Assembly (NCBI RefSeq): GCF_021290925.1
Contig: NZ_JAJSLX010000001.1
Location: 1,364,001 to 1,428,000, forward strand
Length of the DNA stretch: 64,000 nt
Source: Sessilibacter corallicola
GTDB taxonomy: Bacteria; Pseudomonadota; Gammaproteobacteria; Pseudomonadales; Cellvibrionaceae
Reading direction: 5' to 3'
The position numbers were made by a program, and so were the translations under genes. Under the pieces are notes generated by a model that saw nothing but the letters and a program-made list of their open reading frames with translations, was not told where the DNA came from and did no database searches. Position 1 is the stretch's first letter. Each line of letters begins with the position of its first letter. Of this stretch, positions 42,995 through 52,873 are shown in pieces.

Positions 42995-44296
42995 CTATCT
43001 TTCAAACAGGGCACCGAAGTTCGCACGACGGCCCACTCGTCCCATGCTCTGTTGAGCCAATTGCTTTTTACCCAGCGGCAGCAATTCCAATCCCAACAAA
43101 CCGGCGCCACGTGCGGCAGCGGCCGGAAGGGCACTGGTGGAGAACAGTTTCGGCAACCAATGGCTGAATTGAATCGTCGTGAACTGATCACTCTGGCGAC
43201 TGCGCAGATACTGCTGCATGCAGGTTAAGTTGGCAAATGGCGAATCGGACTGTAACCAGTTTTTGTGTAGGGTATCGGTCAACAAGGCGCAATCGCGCAC
43301 CGACAAATTAAACCCCTGACCGGCCACCGGATGAAGCGCGTGCGCGGCATTGCCCATAATCGCTAAATGGCCACGCACTTGCTCGCTGGCTTGGTACAAC
43401 TTCAATGGGTAATGGCTCTTTTCACCGATACGTGTGAAGCGCCCTAGGCGATCACCAAAGGCTTCTTGAAGGCGGGACAAAAATTCTTCCTCAGAGGAAT
43501 TCAACAACTTATCCACAGCTTGATGAGGCATTGTCCAAATCAACGCACCCTCACGCGCCTTGCCGCTTTCGCCACGGGGCAAAATGGCCATTGGACCATT
43601 GGCCGTAAATCGCTCGAAGGCCACACCACAGTGTGGCTGACTGAAACCGACGTTCGCGATAATCGCCGTTTGCTGGTAATCCTTAACATCGAGATCAATA
43701 CCCAATGTTTTCTTTAACTGTGAATTCGCACCATCGGCCAAAACCAGCAGTCGGGTTTTTAACGAGTGCTCACGGTCATCGTTAGAATCCGTCACGCTCA
43801 GGCGATAACCCTCGGACACCGCCTTGATGTTACTCACCGACGCAGGCGCTTGAATCTGCACCGACTCAAGCTGAGAAACCGCATCAAACAAACACTGACC
43901 GAGCCACTTATTATCAATAACGTAGCCGAGTGCCGGCTCGTCGTATTCCTCGGCAGTCATGGTACTGCCGCCAATGTGGCCCTTATCAGACACATGCACC
44001 GTAGCCACTTCGGTCGCGTGCAGCTTAAGCTTGTGCCAAACGCCTAAGCGCTCAAACATATCTTTGCTGCCAGCGGCAATGGCCGAACTGCGCGCATCAA
44101 AGCTCGGTTGATAAAGCGCGTTAGTGCCGGATGTCGGAAATGGGAAGGTTTCGATGAGTCGAATCTGCCAGTGCCGACACGCTTTACCCAGCATCAGAGC
44201 CAAACACAACCCCACCATTCCGCCGCCAACAATCACAATATCGGCTTCAGATGGGCTTTCATTTTGCGCGTTCAAAACGCTGTCAGTGGCAGACAT
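42995..44296 (-). CDS. ubiH: 2-octaprenyl-6-methoxyphenyl hydroxylase UbiH
   Basis: 433 aa from ATG 44296. FAD-binding ADIVIVGGGMVGLCLALMLG (about 18-37), LVLADGANSQLKKTLGI near 185, and AIMGNAAHALHPVAGQGFNLSVRDCALL near 320. The motif VHVSDKGHIGGSTM is the UbiH hallmark that distinguishes it from UbiI. It hydroxylates C1 of the ring in aerobic ubiquinone synthesis at the inner membrane. It precedes ubiI on the same strand. pepP, which often precedes ubiH, is not present; the upstream neighbour is NhaA. Confidence 0.9.
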   Translation of the reverse strand: MSATDSVLNAQNESPSEADIVIVGGGMVGLCLALMLGKACRHWQIRLIETFPFPTSGTNALYQPSFDARSSAIAAGSKDMFERLGVWHKLKLHATEVATVHVSDKGHIGGSTMTAEEYDEPALGYVIDNKWLGQCLFDAVSQLESVQIQAPASVSNIKAVSEGYRLSVTDSNDDREHSLKTRLLVLADGANSQLKKTLGIDLDVKDYQQTAIIANVGFSQPHCGVAFERFTANGPMAILPRGESGKAREGALIWTMPHQAVDKLLNSSEEEFLSRLQEAFGDRLGRFTRIGEKSHYPLKLYQASEQVRGHLAIMGNAAHALHPVAGQGFNLSVRDCALLTDTLHKNWLQSDSPFANLTCMQQYLRSRQSDQFTTIQFSHWLPKLFSTSALPAAAARGAGLLGLELLPLGKKQLAQQSMGRVGRRANFGALFER

Positions 44297-44545
44297 TGGC
44301 AAACCTAAATGGCTTTAACAGTAGTGTGACTCAATTTAAGCGGCCTATTTTCGGCGAAGCTCGGTAGAGATTCAACCAACGCGGAAATGAACTGCGGTAT
44401 ATCCGTAAAACAATTTGATTTGTGTTGAATTCAACTGACTGAAAATAAGCGCTATAAAAGAATTACGCAGAGGTAAGAAAGTAAGGATCAGAACAAAAGC
44501 AGGCTAGAAATTGTGTTTAGTAAACGACTCTAGGAAGGCTAAAAC

Positions 44546-44574
44546 GAGATACCAAGCAAAAGGCTTGGTATCTC
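44546..44574 (-). terminator. Stem-loop terminator after nhaA
   Basis: GAGATACCAAGC (44546-44557) with GCTTGGTATCTC (44563-44574), perfect 12-bp stem, loop 5 nt, followed on the minus strand by GTTTTAG, 17 bases after the nhaA stop. Confidence 0.8.
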
Positions 44575-44591
44575 AAACTCACACTGAAAAA

Positions 44592-45821
44592 TTAATGATG
44601 ACTGGAAACGGTTTTATCTGTTACTGCGGTTTTACCCTCGCTCAGCTTTCGCTTCACAATGTCCCGCTTGATGATAAAGTAACCGAGAATACCGGAGGCC
44701 AATGAGCCGACCAAAATACCCAGTCGTTCATCAAACAAGGCTTGGTTGCCATTTTCTTCGAACGCAAGGGAGCTGATAAACAAACTCATCGTAAATCCGA
44801 TACCACACAGCACGGCGGTTCCGTATAACCCTGTCCACGACATTCCTTTGGGCAGTTCCATGCCTTTTATTTTGATAAACAACCAGCAGCACCCAAAAAT
44901 ACCCACCTGTTTACCGATAAATAATCCTGCCGCAATACCCACAGGCACGCCGTGAAAAACTTGGTCAAAAGTCAAACTTCTAAAATCGATTCCCGCGTTG
45001 GCAAACGCAAACACTGGCAAAACAAAAAAGCTCACCCACGGATGCAGGCCGTGCTCCATGTCTTTTAGCGGAGTAATTTTTGGATCGGTTTCACTTTTTA
45101 GTGGAATAAACAGCGCCAAAATAACACCGGTTAAGGTTGCGTGAACGCCTGACTTCAACATCGCAATCCACATAATCACGCCGATAACAACATACGGTGA
45201 TCGCGACATAACATTTTTGCTGTTAAGCACAGCGAGAATAGGGATACACACCATAACAACCGCCAGAGAAATCAGCGATATTTTTGAGGTGTAAAATATT
45301 GCAATAATAATAATTGCGCCGATGTCATCGAAAATGGCCAGCGACGTTAAAAATATTTTTAGCACAGTGGGTACGGATTTACCCAATAAACTAAGCACGC
45401 CTAACGCAAAAGCAATATCGGTTGCCGCTGGAATTGCCCAGCCGACAATGGCGCCTGGGTCGTCCCAGTTAAACAGTACGTAAACCAATGCAGGAACGGC
45501 CATGCCACCAAAGGCGCCAACTCCTGGCAGAATAATATTCTTTTTATCGGAAAGCTCACCTTCCAACGTTTCTCTTTTTAGCTCCAATCCAACCAGCAAA
45601 AAGAAAATGGCCATCAAGCCATCGTTAATCCATAACAATAAAGGTTTGGCAATGGATAACTCTGATACCCGAACTTCAACTGGTGTATCCAGTAATAATA
45701 AATACACAAAATCCAAAGGTGTATTTGCAAAAAGCAACGCAAGAGCAGCGCCGGCAATCAGCAAAATACCCCCAGCAGATTCCATTTTAAAAAACTCGTT
45801 TAAGCGAGCTGACGTGTTCAC
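44592..45821 (-). CDS. nhaA: Na+/H+ antiporter NhaA
   Basis: 409 aa with about 12 membrane spans. NhaA exports Na+ (or Li+) in exchange for 2 H+. Family landmarks are visible: the N-terminal ESAGGILLIAGAALALLFAN, NDGLMAIFFLLVGLELKRE, the antiport-site pair of Asp residues in IPAATDIAFALGVLSLLG and AIFDDIGAIIIIAIFYT, and the C-terminal GIGFTMSLFISSLAF. The last 25 residues are basic and Ser/Thr-rich. Single gene with its own terminator. The host's need for sodium handling is consistent with a marine habitat. Confidence 0.96.
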   Translation of the reverse strand: MNTSARLNEFFKMESAGGILLIAGAALALLFANTPLDFVYLLLLDTPVEVRVSELSIAKPLLLWINDGLMAIFFLLVGLELKRETLEGELSDKKNIILPGVGAFGGMAVPALVYVLFNWDDPGAIVGWAIPAATDIAFALGVLSLLGKSVPTVLKIFLTSLAIFDDIGAIIIIAIFYTSKISLISLAVVMVCIPILAVLNSKNVMSRSPYVVIGVIMWIAMLKSGVHATLTGVILALFIPLKSETDPKITPLKDMEHGLHPWVSFFVLPVFAFANAGIDFRSLTFDQVFHGVPVGIAAGLFIGKQVGIFGCCWLFIKIKGMELPKGMSWTGLYGTAVLCGIGFTMSLFISSLAFEENGNQALFDERLGILVGSLASGILGYFIIKRDIVKRKLSEGKTAVTDKTVSSHH

Positions 45822-46550
45822 TGAGAAATTAACTCCGAAATAGATGTAAAAATAGGATTTTTAGTTGTTATTCAAATTTTAATAGTTGTAGTAATTTAAC
45901 GGCGTAAGAATTGGATTCTCACACTACCATTAAATTATTAGTTACTTTTATAAGTCAATAGAATAACAGTTAATCCAAATACTGGTGACTCTATAAATAA
46001 CGCACCAATTTTGCCCATTCATAAAAAATTATTTGTAAATAACATTAAAATATATAAAAAAGCTTTACTAAAATTTTTTATATAAAATGCAATACTCACT
46101 TAATTTTAAAATTTCCAAAGGCAATAAATACACCAGCAAAAAACGCCTAACACGTATTTATCATCTTAGACTAGATTCGGAAAACTATTTGACTACTCGC
46201 ATTTCTTTTGATGGTCTATTTTTTCGTAATGATTTTGAAATCTGAACGGATAGTTCTTTTATTGTATTGGGGCAAATTTCAAATCCTCAATGACAACAAG
46301 AAAAATATCGGTGGCGGATAATAGAAATTTAGGAATAAGGTTAAATCCTAAACTTCCATAATGACAAACGAGACAAAATTAAGGATATTGATAAATTCAA
46401 TATAAGAAGGACGTACTTCATTAGCCTCTCATAATTTAATCGATCTGGAAGCTGCGTATTCAAAATAAAAAAAGGAGCACAAAAAGTGCTCCTTTTCTAT
46501 GTTCTAAAATTACAATTTGTTAATGAGAAGTTGCTGGAGTTAAGTGAAAT
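45822..46550. other. AT-rich intergenic region upstream of nhaA
   Basis: About 730 bases between the nhaA start and the 3' end of the hydrolase gene. Very AT-rich; no gene, and no clear operator for an NhaR-type regulator. The terminator of the hydrolase lies at its right end. Confidence 0.5.
46470..46496 (-). terminator. Terminator of the alpha/beta hydrolase gene
   Basis: AAAAGGAGCAC (46470-46480) with GTGCTCCTTTT (46486-46496), loop AAAAA. On the minus strand the stem is followed by TTTATTTTG. Confidence 0.9.
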
Positions 46551-47453
46551 TTAAGTTCGGCAGTTTTGTAATTCGTTGTCCGCAACGGCCAATAAACAGC
46601 GCTCGATTAAATCAACACCATTGATGTGTAAAAAATGGTCTTGCTTTTCAATTTTTAAAACGTGGGAATTTTCTGGGTTTAATACTTCTTCGGCAAACTC
46701 TGCATTTCTCGGGCTGACCAACGGGTCTTTCATGCCTTGAACAACAACCGTTGGCAATTCAATATTTTGCCAATGCGGAAGTAACTCTTCCATTTCTGGC
46801 GACAGCGCGTACATCTCAACGTTTGCGTCCAACATAGATTTACCAAGAATACGCTTGCCCAAATAGGTTTTTGCAAAGCGATTGTACCAACGCGGCTTGG
46901 TTAAATCGGGATCGAGACCAGCGGCAAATATCGCCAAACCATCAACGCAATCTGGGAATTCTTTAGCCACACCCGGAACAACCGAACCGCCCCAGGAATG
47001 CCCGGCAAGAATTAATGGCACATCCGGCGCTTCTTCTCTTAATTCGTGTAATAACGGGCGAATTAATTCTGCAATTTGAGTGAAATCCGTAACAAGACGG
47101 GGGTTATCAATGTATTGAGATCGACCCCAACCCGGGCGGTCGATTGAGACAAATAAGGTGGAATCGGTAAAGTCTTCTTTCACCATTAATTTACCGATGT
47201 CATTCCAAGCACCCGGCGTGCCGTGAATCCACACCACCACCGCGCGCTTTGGCTCACCGACACGGCGGTAATACAATTCGAAATCATCGTTCACAGTCAT
47301 TACATGTGGCTCAAGCTTTTCGTTTTCTTCAAGGGTTTTCATAAACTCGAAGTGACGATTTAACTGTGTCTGCGCCGCACAGCCAGCAATAACAACAGCA
47401 ACGATGGCAATCAATGTGATCAGTCGGCTTTTGTGAAGAAGGGTTCTAATCAT
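46551..47453 (-). CDS. Alpha/beta-hydrolase lipoprotein
   Basis: 300 aa. The signal sequence ends in a good lipobox (IVAVVIAGC, Cys at about residue 25), so this is a lipid-anchored envelope protein. Alpha/beta-hydrolase features follow: HGTPGAWNDIGKL oxyanion region, nucleophile Ser in LILAGHSWGGSVVPGVA (about 148), acid in VVQGMKDPLVSPRNAEF and His in KQDHFLHINGVD (about 274). The reaction is unknown. It is a monocistronic gene with a terminator, leftward, with LysR upstream on the same strand. Confidence 0.88.
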   Translation of the reverse strand: MIRTLLHKSRLITLIAIVAVVIAGCAAQTQLNRHFEFMKTLEENEKLEPHVMTVNDDFELYYRRVGEPKRAVVVWIHGTPGAWNDIGKLMVKEDFTDSTLFVSIDRPGWGRSQYIDNPRLVTDFTQIAELIRPLLHELREEAPDVPLILAGHSWGGSVVPGVAKEFPDCVDGLAIFAAGLDPDLTKPRWYNRFAKTYLGKRILGKSMLDANVEMYALSPEMEELLPHWQNIELPTVVVQGMKDPLVSPRNAEFAEEVLNPENSHVLKIEKQDHFLHINGVDLIERCLLAVADNELQNCRT

Positions 47454-47659
47454 GTATTTGTCTCAGTCATTTCTATACACCTACTAACATACAGCAACAC
47501 CAGCGGTTTCGGATTACGTTAACGCTGGCTCAAACTCATGGCCGCTCGGCGGCAACTAGTAGTAATTTTCATTCCGATCTATGACATAACTTATATCAAT
47601 TTCGTTTAACAAAAATGATCACATTTCTATGCCACTTTTCTTTGCCACTTTCAGGAATC

Positions 47660-48556
47660 CTAGCAACTCGGCTCGGGAGAGTTTTTAGCATCGGTGACAA
47701 ATTGTCTGAGGTAATCAATGTCGGCGTCGGCCTGGCGAAACCCCAAGTGAATGTGTTTGTGAATGCCTTTTTCACCCAAACGCAGATCGACAATGGCCAA
47801 CTGCGGTTGGTACTGCTGAATCAACCACCCCGGTAAAGCCGCCACACCGCGGCCGGCGGCGACCATTTGCAACATGATATCGGTGGCCTCAATGGCTTTT
47901 ACCCGTTTCGGGCGGCAGTCCGCGGGCAATAAAAATTGGCTGTAGATATCCAATCGATCCGCGGCAACAGGGTAGGTAATGAGGGTTTCTTTGGTGAGAT
48001 CCGACGGACACACGTGAGCACTACCTGCCAAGCGGTGATCGGCTGCAACCGCCAGCTTCTGTTCGTAAGGGAATACTGGAACAAACTCCAAGCCCTTGGT
48101 TTTAAGCGGGTCTGGCGTGACCAGCAAATCAATTTCATGGTTGAACAATGCGCCCATACCGCCAAATTGAAAGCGCTGTTTTACGTCCACATCCACATTG
48201 GGCCAATCCGACAAAAACGGCCCAACCACGGTTAATAACCAGCGATAACACGGGTGACACTCCATACCTATCCGTAAACTGCCCCGCTGGCCAAGTGCCA
48301 CATCGCGCATCTGCTGTTCGGCGTACTCAATTTGCGGCAACAAGCGCTCGGCAAGCTTTAACAGATAAACGCCAGATTCCGTAAAACGCAGGTTTCGGCC
48401 TTCTTTTCGCCAAATAGGCGCGCCCAAATAACTCTCGAGTTTTTTGATTGAGTGACTCAATGCAGATTGGCTCAAGCACAGTCGATTCGCCGCTTCGGTG
48501 ACTGTACCGGCCTCCGATACCGCGCGGACAATTTCTAAATGTGTACGCTCTAACAT
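47660..48556 (-). CDS. LysR-type regulator, MetR-like
   Basis: 298 aa. The N-terminal winged helix-turn-helix is LEIVRAVSEAGTVTEAANRLCLSQSALSHSIKKLESYLG (residues 7-45). The effector domain contains IGMECHPCYRWLLTVVGPFL, close to the MetR pattern around the homocysteine-sensing region. MetR controls methionine genes such as metE and metH; no met gene is adjacent. It is divergent from the six-gene envelope-protein unit that starts at 48752, so it could regulate that unit, but the intervening 195 bases show no unmistakable LysR box. Confidence 0.87.
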   Translation of the reverse strand: MLERTHLEIVRAVSEAGTVTEAANRLCLSQSALSHSIKKLESYLGAPIWRKEGRNLRFTESGVYLLKLAERLLPQIEYAEQQMRDVALGQRGSLRIGMECHPCYRWLLTVVGPFLSDWPNVDVDVKQRFQFGGMGALFNHEIDLLVTPDPLKTKGLEFVPVFPYEQKLAVAADHRLAGSAHVCPSDLTKETLITYPVAADRLDIYSQFLLPADCRPKRVKAIEATDIMLQMVAAGRGVAALPGWLIQQYQPQLAIVDLRLGEKGIHKHIHLGFRQADADIDYLRQFVTDAKNSPEPSC

Positions 48557-48751
48557 AATTCTCTGCTAGCCAAATGATGAGGGATATTCATAGATTAAAG
48601 CACTTATACCACGATTTTTCATCGAATGGGCTGGGCAGGCCGTGTTCTCGATAGGCGATATTAACCAGCCTGAGGGCACAGACTCACTTGCCGGTACTTT
48701 AGAAACAGCTAGGCTTAATGATGTAGCCTGTCGCCAATCAGGCGGTTGCGG

Positions 48752-50578
48752 ATGAGCCTGATGATCAAAGAAACCAACCTTACTCACTGGGATACCCTAA
48801 ACACAAAACAGAACGCCAGCGCGGCGCCAGGCTCTAATCTAAAAAAGCTGTACGATGAATTAGGCTCGGCAGCATTTATTTATCAGCAAACGACCAATTA
48901 TCAACTAGGCACTAGCGCTAAAATCACAACCTTCTTTCCAGAGCCGGCTTTAGAGACGCTGGAGCCACAGACTCGCTTGGTGATTTTAAACACCCTAAAG
49001 GCGCTCACAGCCAAACTGCAAAACACGCACAAATCCGTTAAATTTTATAGCGAGCGCTGCGACTTTTCTTTTTTAAGTTTGAAACCAAACGACAATGAAA
49101 TCTTAATTGTTTTATTCAAAGGTAATTTAACCAACAGCCAAACCCAGCAACGGCTGTCGTGTTTAAAACAATGTTCATCAAAAAAATATCCATCAAAACC
49201 CACAATCGAACCTGTTAATTCTGAGCAACCACAGTTAACCAATCATCGTGTTCAAGAACACCTAAAAAAACTGCTGACCGTTATTGATGAACACGATGAT
49301 GCAAACACCATCAGCGGATTGATTGCCTCCCATATCGCTGATTACTTTTCTGTCGACCAAGTAGTAATAGCGTTTTATTTAGACGAGCCTAACGTCACCC
49401 AGAAAAGATCCACATTTCAAGTGATTGGTTTTTCCAACAAAAAAGAATTTGACGGCCACAATCCGTATATAAAAAGCATTGAGCGTTATCTCGATAATTA
49501 TCACATTATTGGCGCTCAGCAATCAGATGAAATACCCAACGATTTGGTGGCAAGCACAGTACAGCAAATGGCGCTTGGTGGACTAGGTGGTTGTTTATTC
49601 TCGAACGCCAATAAACAACAAACCAATGAAGCAATACAGCGTGAGCTGGACGATGTTATTGAAAAAATATCTTGGCCGTTACTGTATAAAATCGCCAAAA
49701 AAGCCAGCTTAAAACAAAGGTTATCGATATTTTTATTGCCGAGTGTATTTACACGCTTTAATCGTGTGAGAACGAATCATTGGACTCAACTTAAAATATC
49801 GATTGCGGTTTTTCTTACGCTAGCGTTGTTTATTCCTTTGGATTACCGCGTAAACGCCCAAGCCACCATTGAAGGAAAAATCCAACAAGCATTAGCATCA
49901 CCGATCGATGGTTTTTTACTGTCAAGCCACGCAAGAGCCGGAGATGTAGTTAACAAAGGCGCTCTCATCGCTAAAATTGACAGCAGTGATTTGGAATTAG
50001 AGCACGCACGCTTAAACAATGTAAAAACAGAACACGAAAAAACCTATCGCAAAGCACTCGCTGAATTCAATCAAGCCGACGTCAGAATCGCTTCTGCCAA
50101 AATTGAACAAGCCGATGCCGAAATCAGTTTAGTGCAACAAAAGTTGAACCGAACATCCATCACCGCACCGTTTGATGGGGTTATCGTAAAGGGGGATTTC
50201 AGTCAATCACACGGTTCGCCAGTCAACAAGGGCGATGTGTTATTTGAAATATCGCCCGCCAACGAATACACCTTAATTCTTAACATTAAAGAATCAGACA
50301 TTAGACACATTAATAAACAACAACAGGGAGCCTTATATTTAAAGTCTCAGCCAAATACTGCCATAAACTTTCAAATAGAAAAAATTGCAGCAATAGCACA
50401 GGCATCAGATAACCAGGTGTATTACCGAGTAAAAGGCACACTTTCCGAACCCGCTGAAGTTACACCCGGCATGGAGGGAATCGGCAAAATACACGTGGGC
50501 AAAAAAAGCATTGGCTGGATTCTATTGCACCGCCCCTTAAACTGGTTGCGATTTAAATTGTGGTGGCTTCTGCCGTGA
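48752..50578 (+). CDS. GAF / HlyD hybrid periplasmic adaptor
   Basis: 608 aa from the ATG at 48752; TTG 48746 and ATG 48761 are alternatives. Residues 1-345 are cytoplasmic and contain a GAF-like sensor at about 168-315 (LKKLLTVIDEHDDANTISGLIASHIADYFSVDQVVIAFYL). A membrane span follows at 350-366 (ISIAVFLTLALFIPLDY). The rest is a HlyD-type barrel-sandwich/coiled-coil adaptor: GKIQQALASPIDGFLLSSHARAGDVVNKGALIAKID, hairpin helices at 415-460 and KLNRTSITAPFDGVIVKGD. It thus joins a soluble sensor to a periplasmic adaptor. The gene overlaps the next by 19 bases. First gene of the unit, divergent from a LysR regulator. Confidence 0.85.
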   Translation: MSLMIKETNLTHWDTLNTKQNASAAPGSNLKKLYDELGSAAFIYQQTTNYQLGTSAKITTFFPEPALETLEPQTRLVILNTLKALTAKLQNTHKSVKFYSERCDFSFLSLKPNDNEILIVLFKGNLTNSQTQQRLSCLKQCSSKKYPSKPTIEPVNSEQPQLTNHRVQEHLKKLLTVIDEHDDANTISGLIASHIADYFSVDQVVIAFYLDEPNVTQKRSTFQVIGFSNKKEFDGHNPYIKSIERYLDNYHIIGAQQSDEIPNDLVASTVQQMALGGLGGCLFSNANKQQTNEAIQRELDDVIEKISWPLLYKIAKKASLKQRLSIFLLPSVFTRFNRVRTNHWTQLKISIAVFLTLALFIPLDYRVNAQATIEGKIQQALASPIDGFLLSSHARAGDVVNKGALIAKIDSSDLELEHARLNNVKTEHEKTYRKALAEFNQADVRIASAKIEQADAEISLVQQKLNRTSITAPFDGVIVKGDFSQSHGSPVNKGDVLFEISPANEYTLILNIKESDIRHINKQQQGALYLKSQPNTAINFQIEKIAAIAQASDNQVYYRVKGTLSEPAEVTPGMEGIGKIHVGKKSIGWILLHRPLNWLRFKLWWLLP

Positions 50579-52722
50579 AATTGTCAGAGGTAACAAAGCA
50601 GCATTTATTGAACTCGGTTTTCAAACGATCACCTACTGCCAAATTAGTGGTACACACACATCGAGGCAATTCCTGGCCAATTATTTATGACGAGTTAAAC
50701 AGCAGCAGTTTGTACGTAAATGAATTGACGTACAATATATTGGTCCAATTAGACGAAAACAAAACCCTACAGCAGATTCTCACCACTAACGCAGAAATAA
50801 ACCCAAACCATCTAGAAGCCACTCTGGTAGAGATCATCAAACTCTATCAATACGGTTTGGTTCTGGGAAATCTTCCCATTCTTGAAAGCATTCATCAGAA
50901 GACTATTGGTCGCACGAATTTAATATCTCAACTGATTAGAAATCCATTTTCGCAAAAAATACCTTTATTTGATTCCGATAAAAGACTGCACACCATTAGC
51001 CAATGGTTAACGCCTTTTTTAACACCTGGATACTTAACATTAACGATAGTCTTTATTTTAATGGCTATCGTCATGGCTATTGCCAACAGTGATGAACTAC
51101 TCGATCACTTCAACAATGACTTTCAACAACCCAATAATCTACTACTGTTGGCATTGTTGTACCTGCCAATGAAAGCATTACACGAAATCGCACACGGAAT
51201 TACCGCCAAAAAGCTGGGGGCCAATACCGGAAAATTTGGCTTGGTTATGTTTGCTTTTTTTCCTATTCCTTATGTTGATGTTTCATCCAGTGCACGATTT
51301 ACAAAAAAGAGCCACCGTATGTTGGTGGCATCGGCTGGGATATTAACCGAACTGACCATTGCCGCCATCGCGCTGGTCGGCTTTGTTGTTTTGAACGACG
51401 GTTGGTTTTCACACCACTACGCCACAAGCCATTGGATTAAATCTGTTTTGTTTAATCTAATTTTTATTGGTTTTGCATCAAGTCTTTTATTCAACGCAAA
51501 TCCACTACTGAGATTTGATGGCTATTACATTCTCAGTGACTGGTTAGAGTTACCCAACTTAGCGACTCGCTCAAGGCAGCTGTTATCTCAAACGGTACAA
51601 AAGGTGTTTTTTGGCATTCGCAACATCGTTCCCCCCAGGCACGATAGATCTGAAACAAAACTCTTACTGCTCTACGCGGTTGCATCATTTATCTATCGAA
51701 TAGTGATCTTCATTGTCATTATTCGCTTAGTGACGGCGCAACTGTGGTGGCTGGGGTTCTTGTTGTTTATTCTTGGTTTAACCAACCAGTGGTTTATCCC
51801 CGGAATCAAAAACCTACTCAAAGTATTTATTCGAGCACAGCACGAACACAAGACAACACGTTTTTTAAGCATGATCAGCAGCGTAATCACATTGGCTATA
51901 GTGGTTATATTTTTTATACCCATCCAACAATCAACGGTGGTAAATGGTGTTCTAGACCGCAATCAATATTGGGTTCGAGCCAACAGCGACGGTTTTATCG
52001 CAGAAAGTTTCTTAGAAGCCGGAAGCACTGTGAGCCAGGGCGACCTTCTATTTAGTCTTAACAACCCTTCGTTAACAGCCGAACATAAACAACAAACGGC
52101 AATGTTAAACGCTGAAAAGATAAAGTATCAATCTTTGTTATTTTCTGACTCTGTTGCGGCGCAAACTCAAGGTTTAACTATTGAAAATATAAGCAATGAA
52201 CTTAATCTTATTAATGACAAAATTGAAAACAGCCACACTTATTCTCACATTTCGGGTGTACTCGAAATAGAAAACGCGGGCAGTTTACTAGGCCGATTCG
52301 TTACCCAAGGAGAAAGTATCGCCAATGTTGTGAATAAGCGTCACATGTTGTTGGATGTATTAGTTCACCAACAAAATCTCGCCTCGGTGAGAGATCATTT
52401 ACGAGCAATTGAAGTCATACCACTTTCATTAATGGACGGACCGTTTACTGCCAACATAGTTAACATCGTTCCAAAAGCAACACAAGATTTACCGTCCGAT
52501 CTCTTCACCACAAAATACGACGGCGGAATTGAAACCAAAACTCACGACGGAAAAACGGTTTCGGATGATTCTTGGTTTGTGGTAAAAATATCAGTCACCA
52601 CTGATCAAGAATTAACTGTTATTCCTCAGCGATGGCAAGTTCGATTTTTTCATAATCAATACACCATTGCCCAGCGCGGCCACCTTATTTTTTCGAACTG
52701 GTTTTTAGATCACATGCTCTAA
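50560..52722 (+). CDS. PqqD-like / M50 metalloprotease / HlyD membrane protein
   Basis: 720 aa. Residues 25-105 look like a PqqD-type winged-helix domain (SLYVNELTYNILVQLDENKTLQQILTTN and the closing LYQYGLVLGN), the fold that binds peptide leaders in many RiPP systems. The membrane core (about 155-455) carries the M50 zinc site: HEIAH at 208-212 and the third ligand in NPLLRFDGYY (Asp320). A HlyD-type lipoyl segment follows at about 460-600 (NGVLDRNQYWVRANSDGFIAESFLEAGSTVSQGDLLFSLNNP). This architecture is known from peptide-export and maturation loci. Overlap with the adaptor upstream suggests a complex. Substrate is probably the giant protein two genes downstream (inference). Confidence 0.84.
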   Translation: MVASAVKLSEVTKQHLLNSVFKRSPTAKLVVHTHRGNSWPIIYDELNSSSLYVNELTYNILVQLDENKTLQQILTTNAEINPNHLEATLVEIIKLYQYGLVLGNLPILESIHQKTIGRTNLISQLIRNPFSQKIPLFDSDKRLHTISQWLTPFLTPGYLTLTIVFILMAIVMAIANSDELLDHFNNDFQQPNNLLLLALLYLPMKALHEIAHGITAKKLGANTGKFGLVMFAFFPIPYVDVSSSARFTKKSHRMLVASAGILTELTIAAIALVGFVVLNDGWFSHHYATSHWIKSVLFNLIFIGFASSLLFNANPLLRFDGYYILSDWLELPNLATRSRQLLSQTVQKVFFGIRNIVPPRHDRSETKLLLLYAVASFIYRIVIFIVIIRLVTAQLWWLGFLLFILGLTNQWFIPGIKNLLKVFIRAQHEHKTTRFLSMISSVITLAIVVIFFIPIQQSTVVNGVLDRNQYWVRANSDGFIAESFLEAGSTVSQGDLLFSLNNPSLTAEHKQQTAMLNAEKIKYQSLLFSDSVAAQTQGLTIENISNELNLINDKIENSHTYSHISGVLEIENAGSLLGRFVTQGESIANVVNKRHMLLDVLVHQQNLASVRDHLRAIEVIPLSLMDGPFTANIVNIVPKATQDLPSDLFTTKYDGGIETKTHDGKTVSDDSWFVVKISVTTDQELTVIPQRWQVRFFHNQYTIAQRGHLIFSNWFLDHML

Positions 52723-52873
52723 AATCTTATTTCACGTCTATTTAATACGATCATTTCCTCTAAAAATTCACCAGCGATGCTAACCTTAATGGTGGGAATT
52801 TTTATTCTTCAAATACTGTTGGTTTAATAATGATTAGACCTACATTTATTACCGAACACTCGAATTAAAGCTT

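Noticed and set aside
48557-48751. LysR box for control of the six-gene unit
   Set aside because: No convincing T-N11-A palindrome could be fixed by eye in the divergent region.
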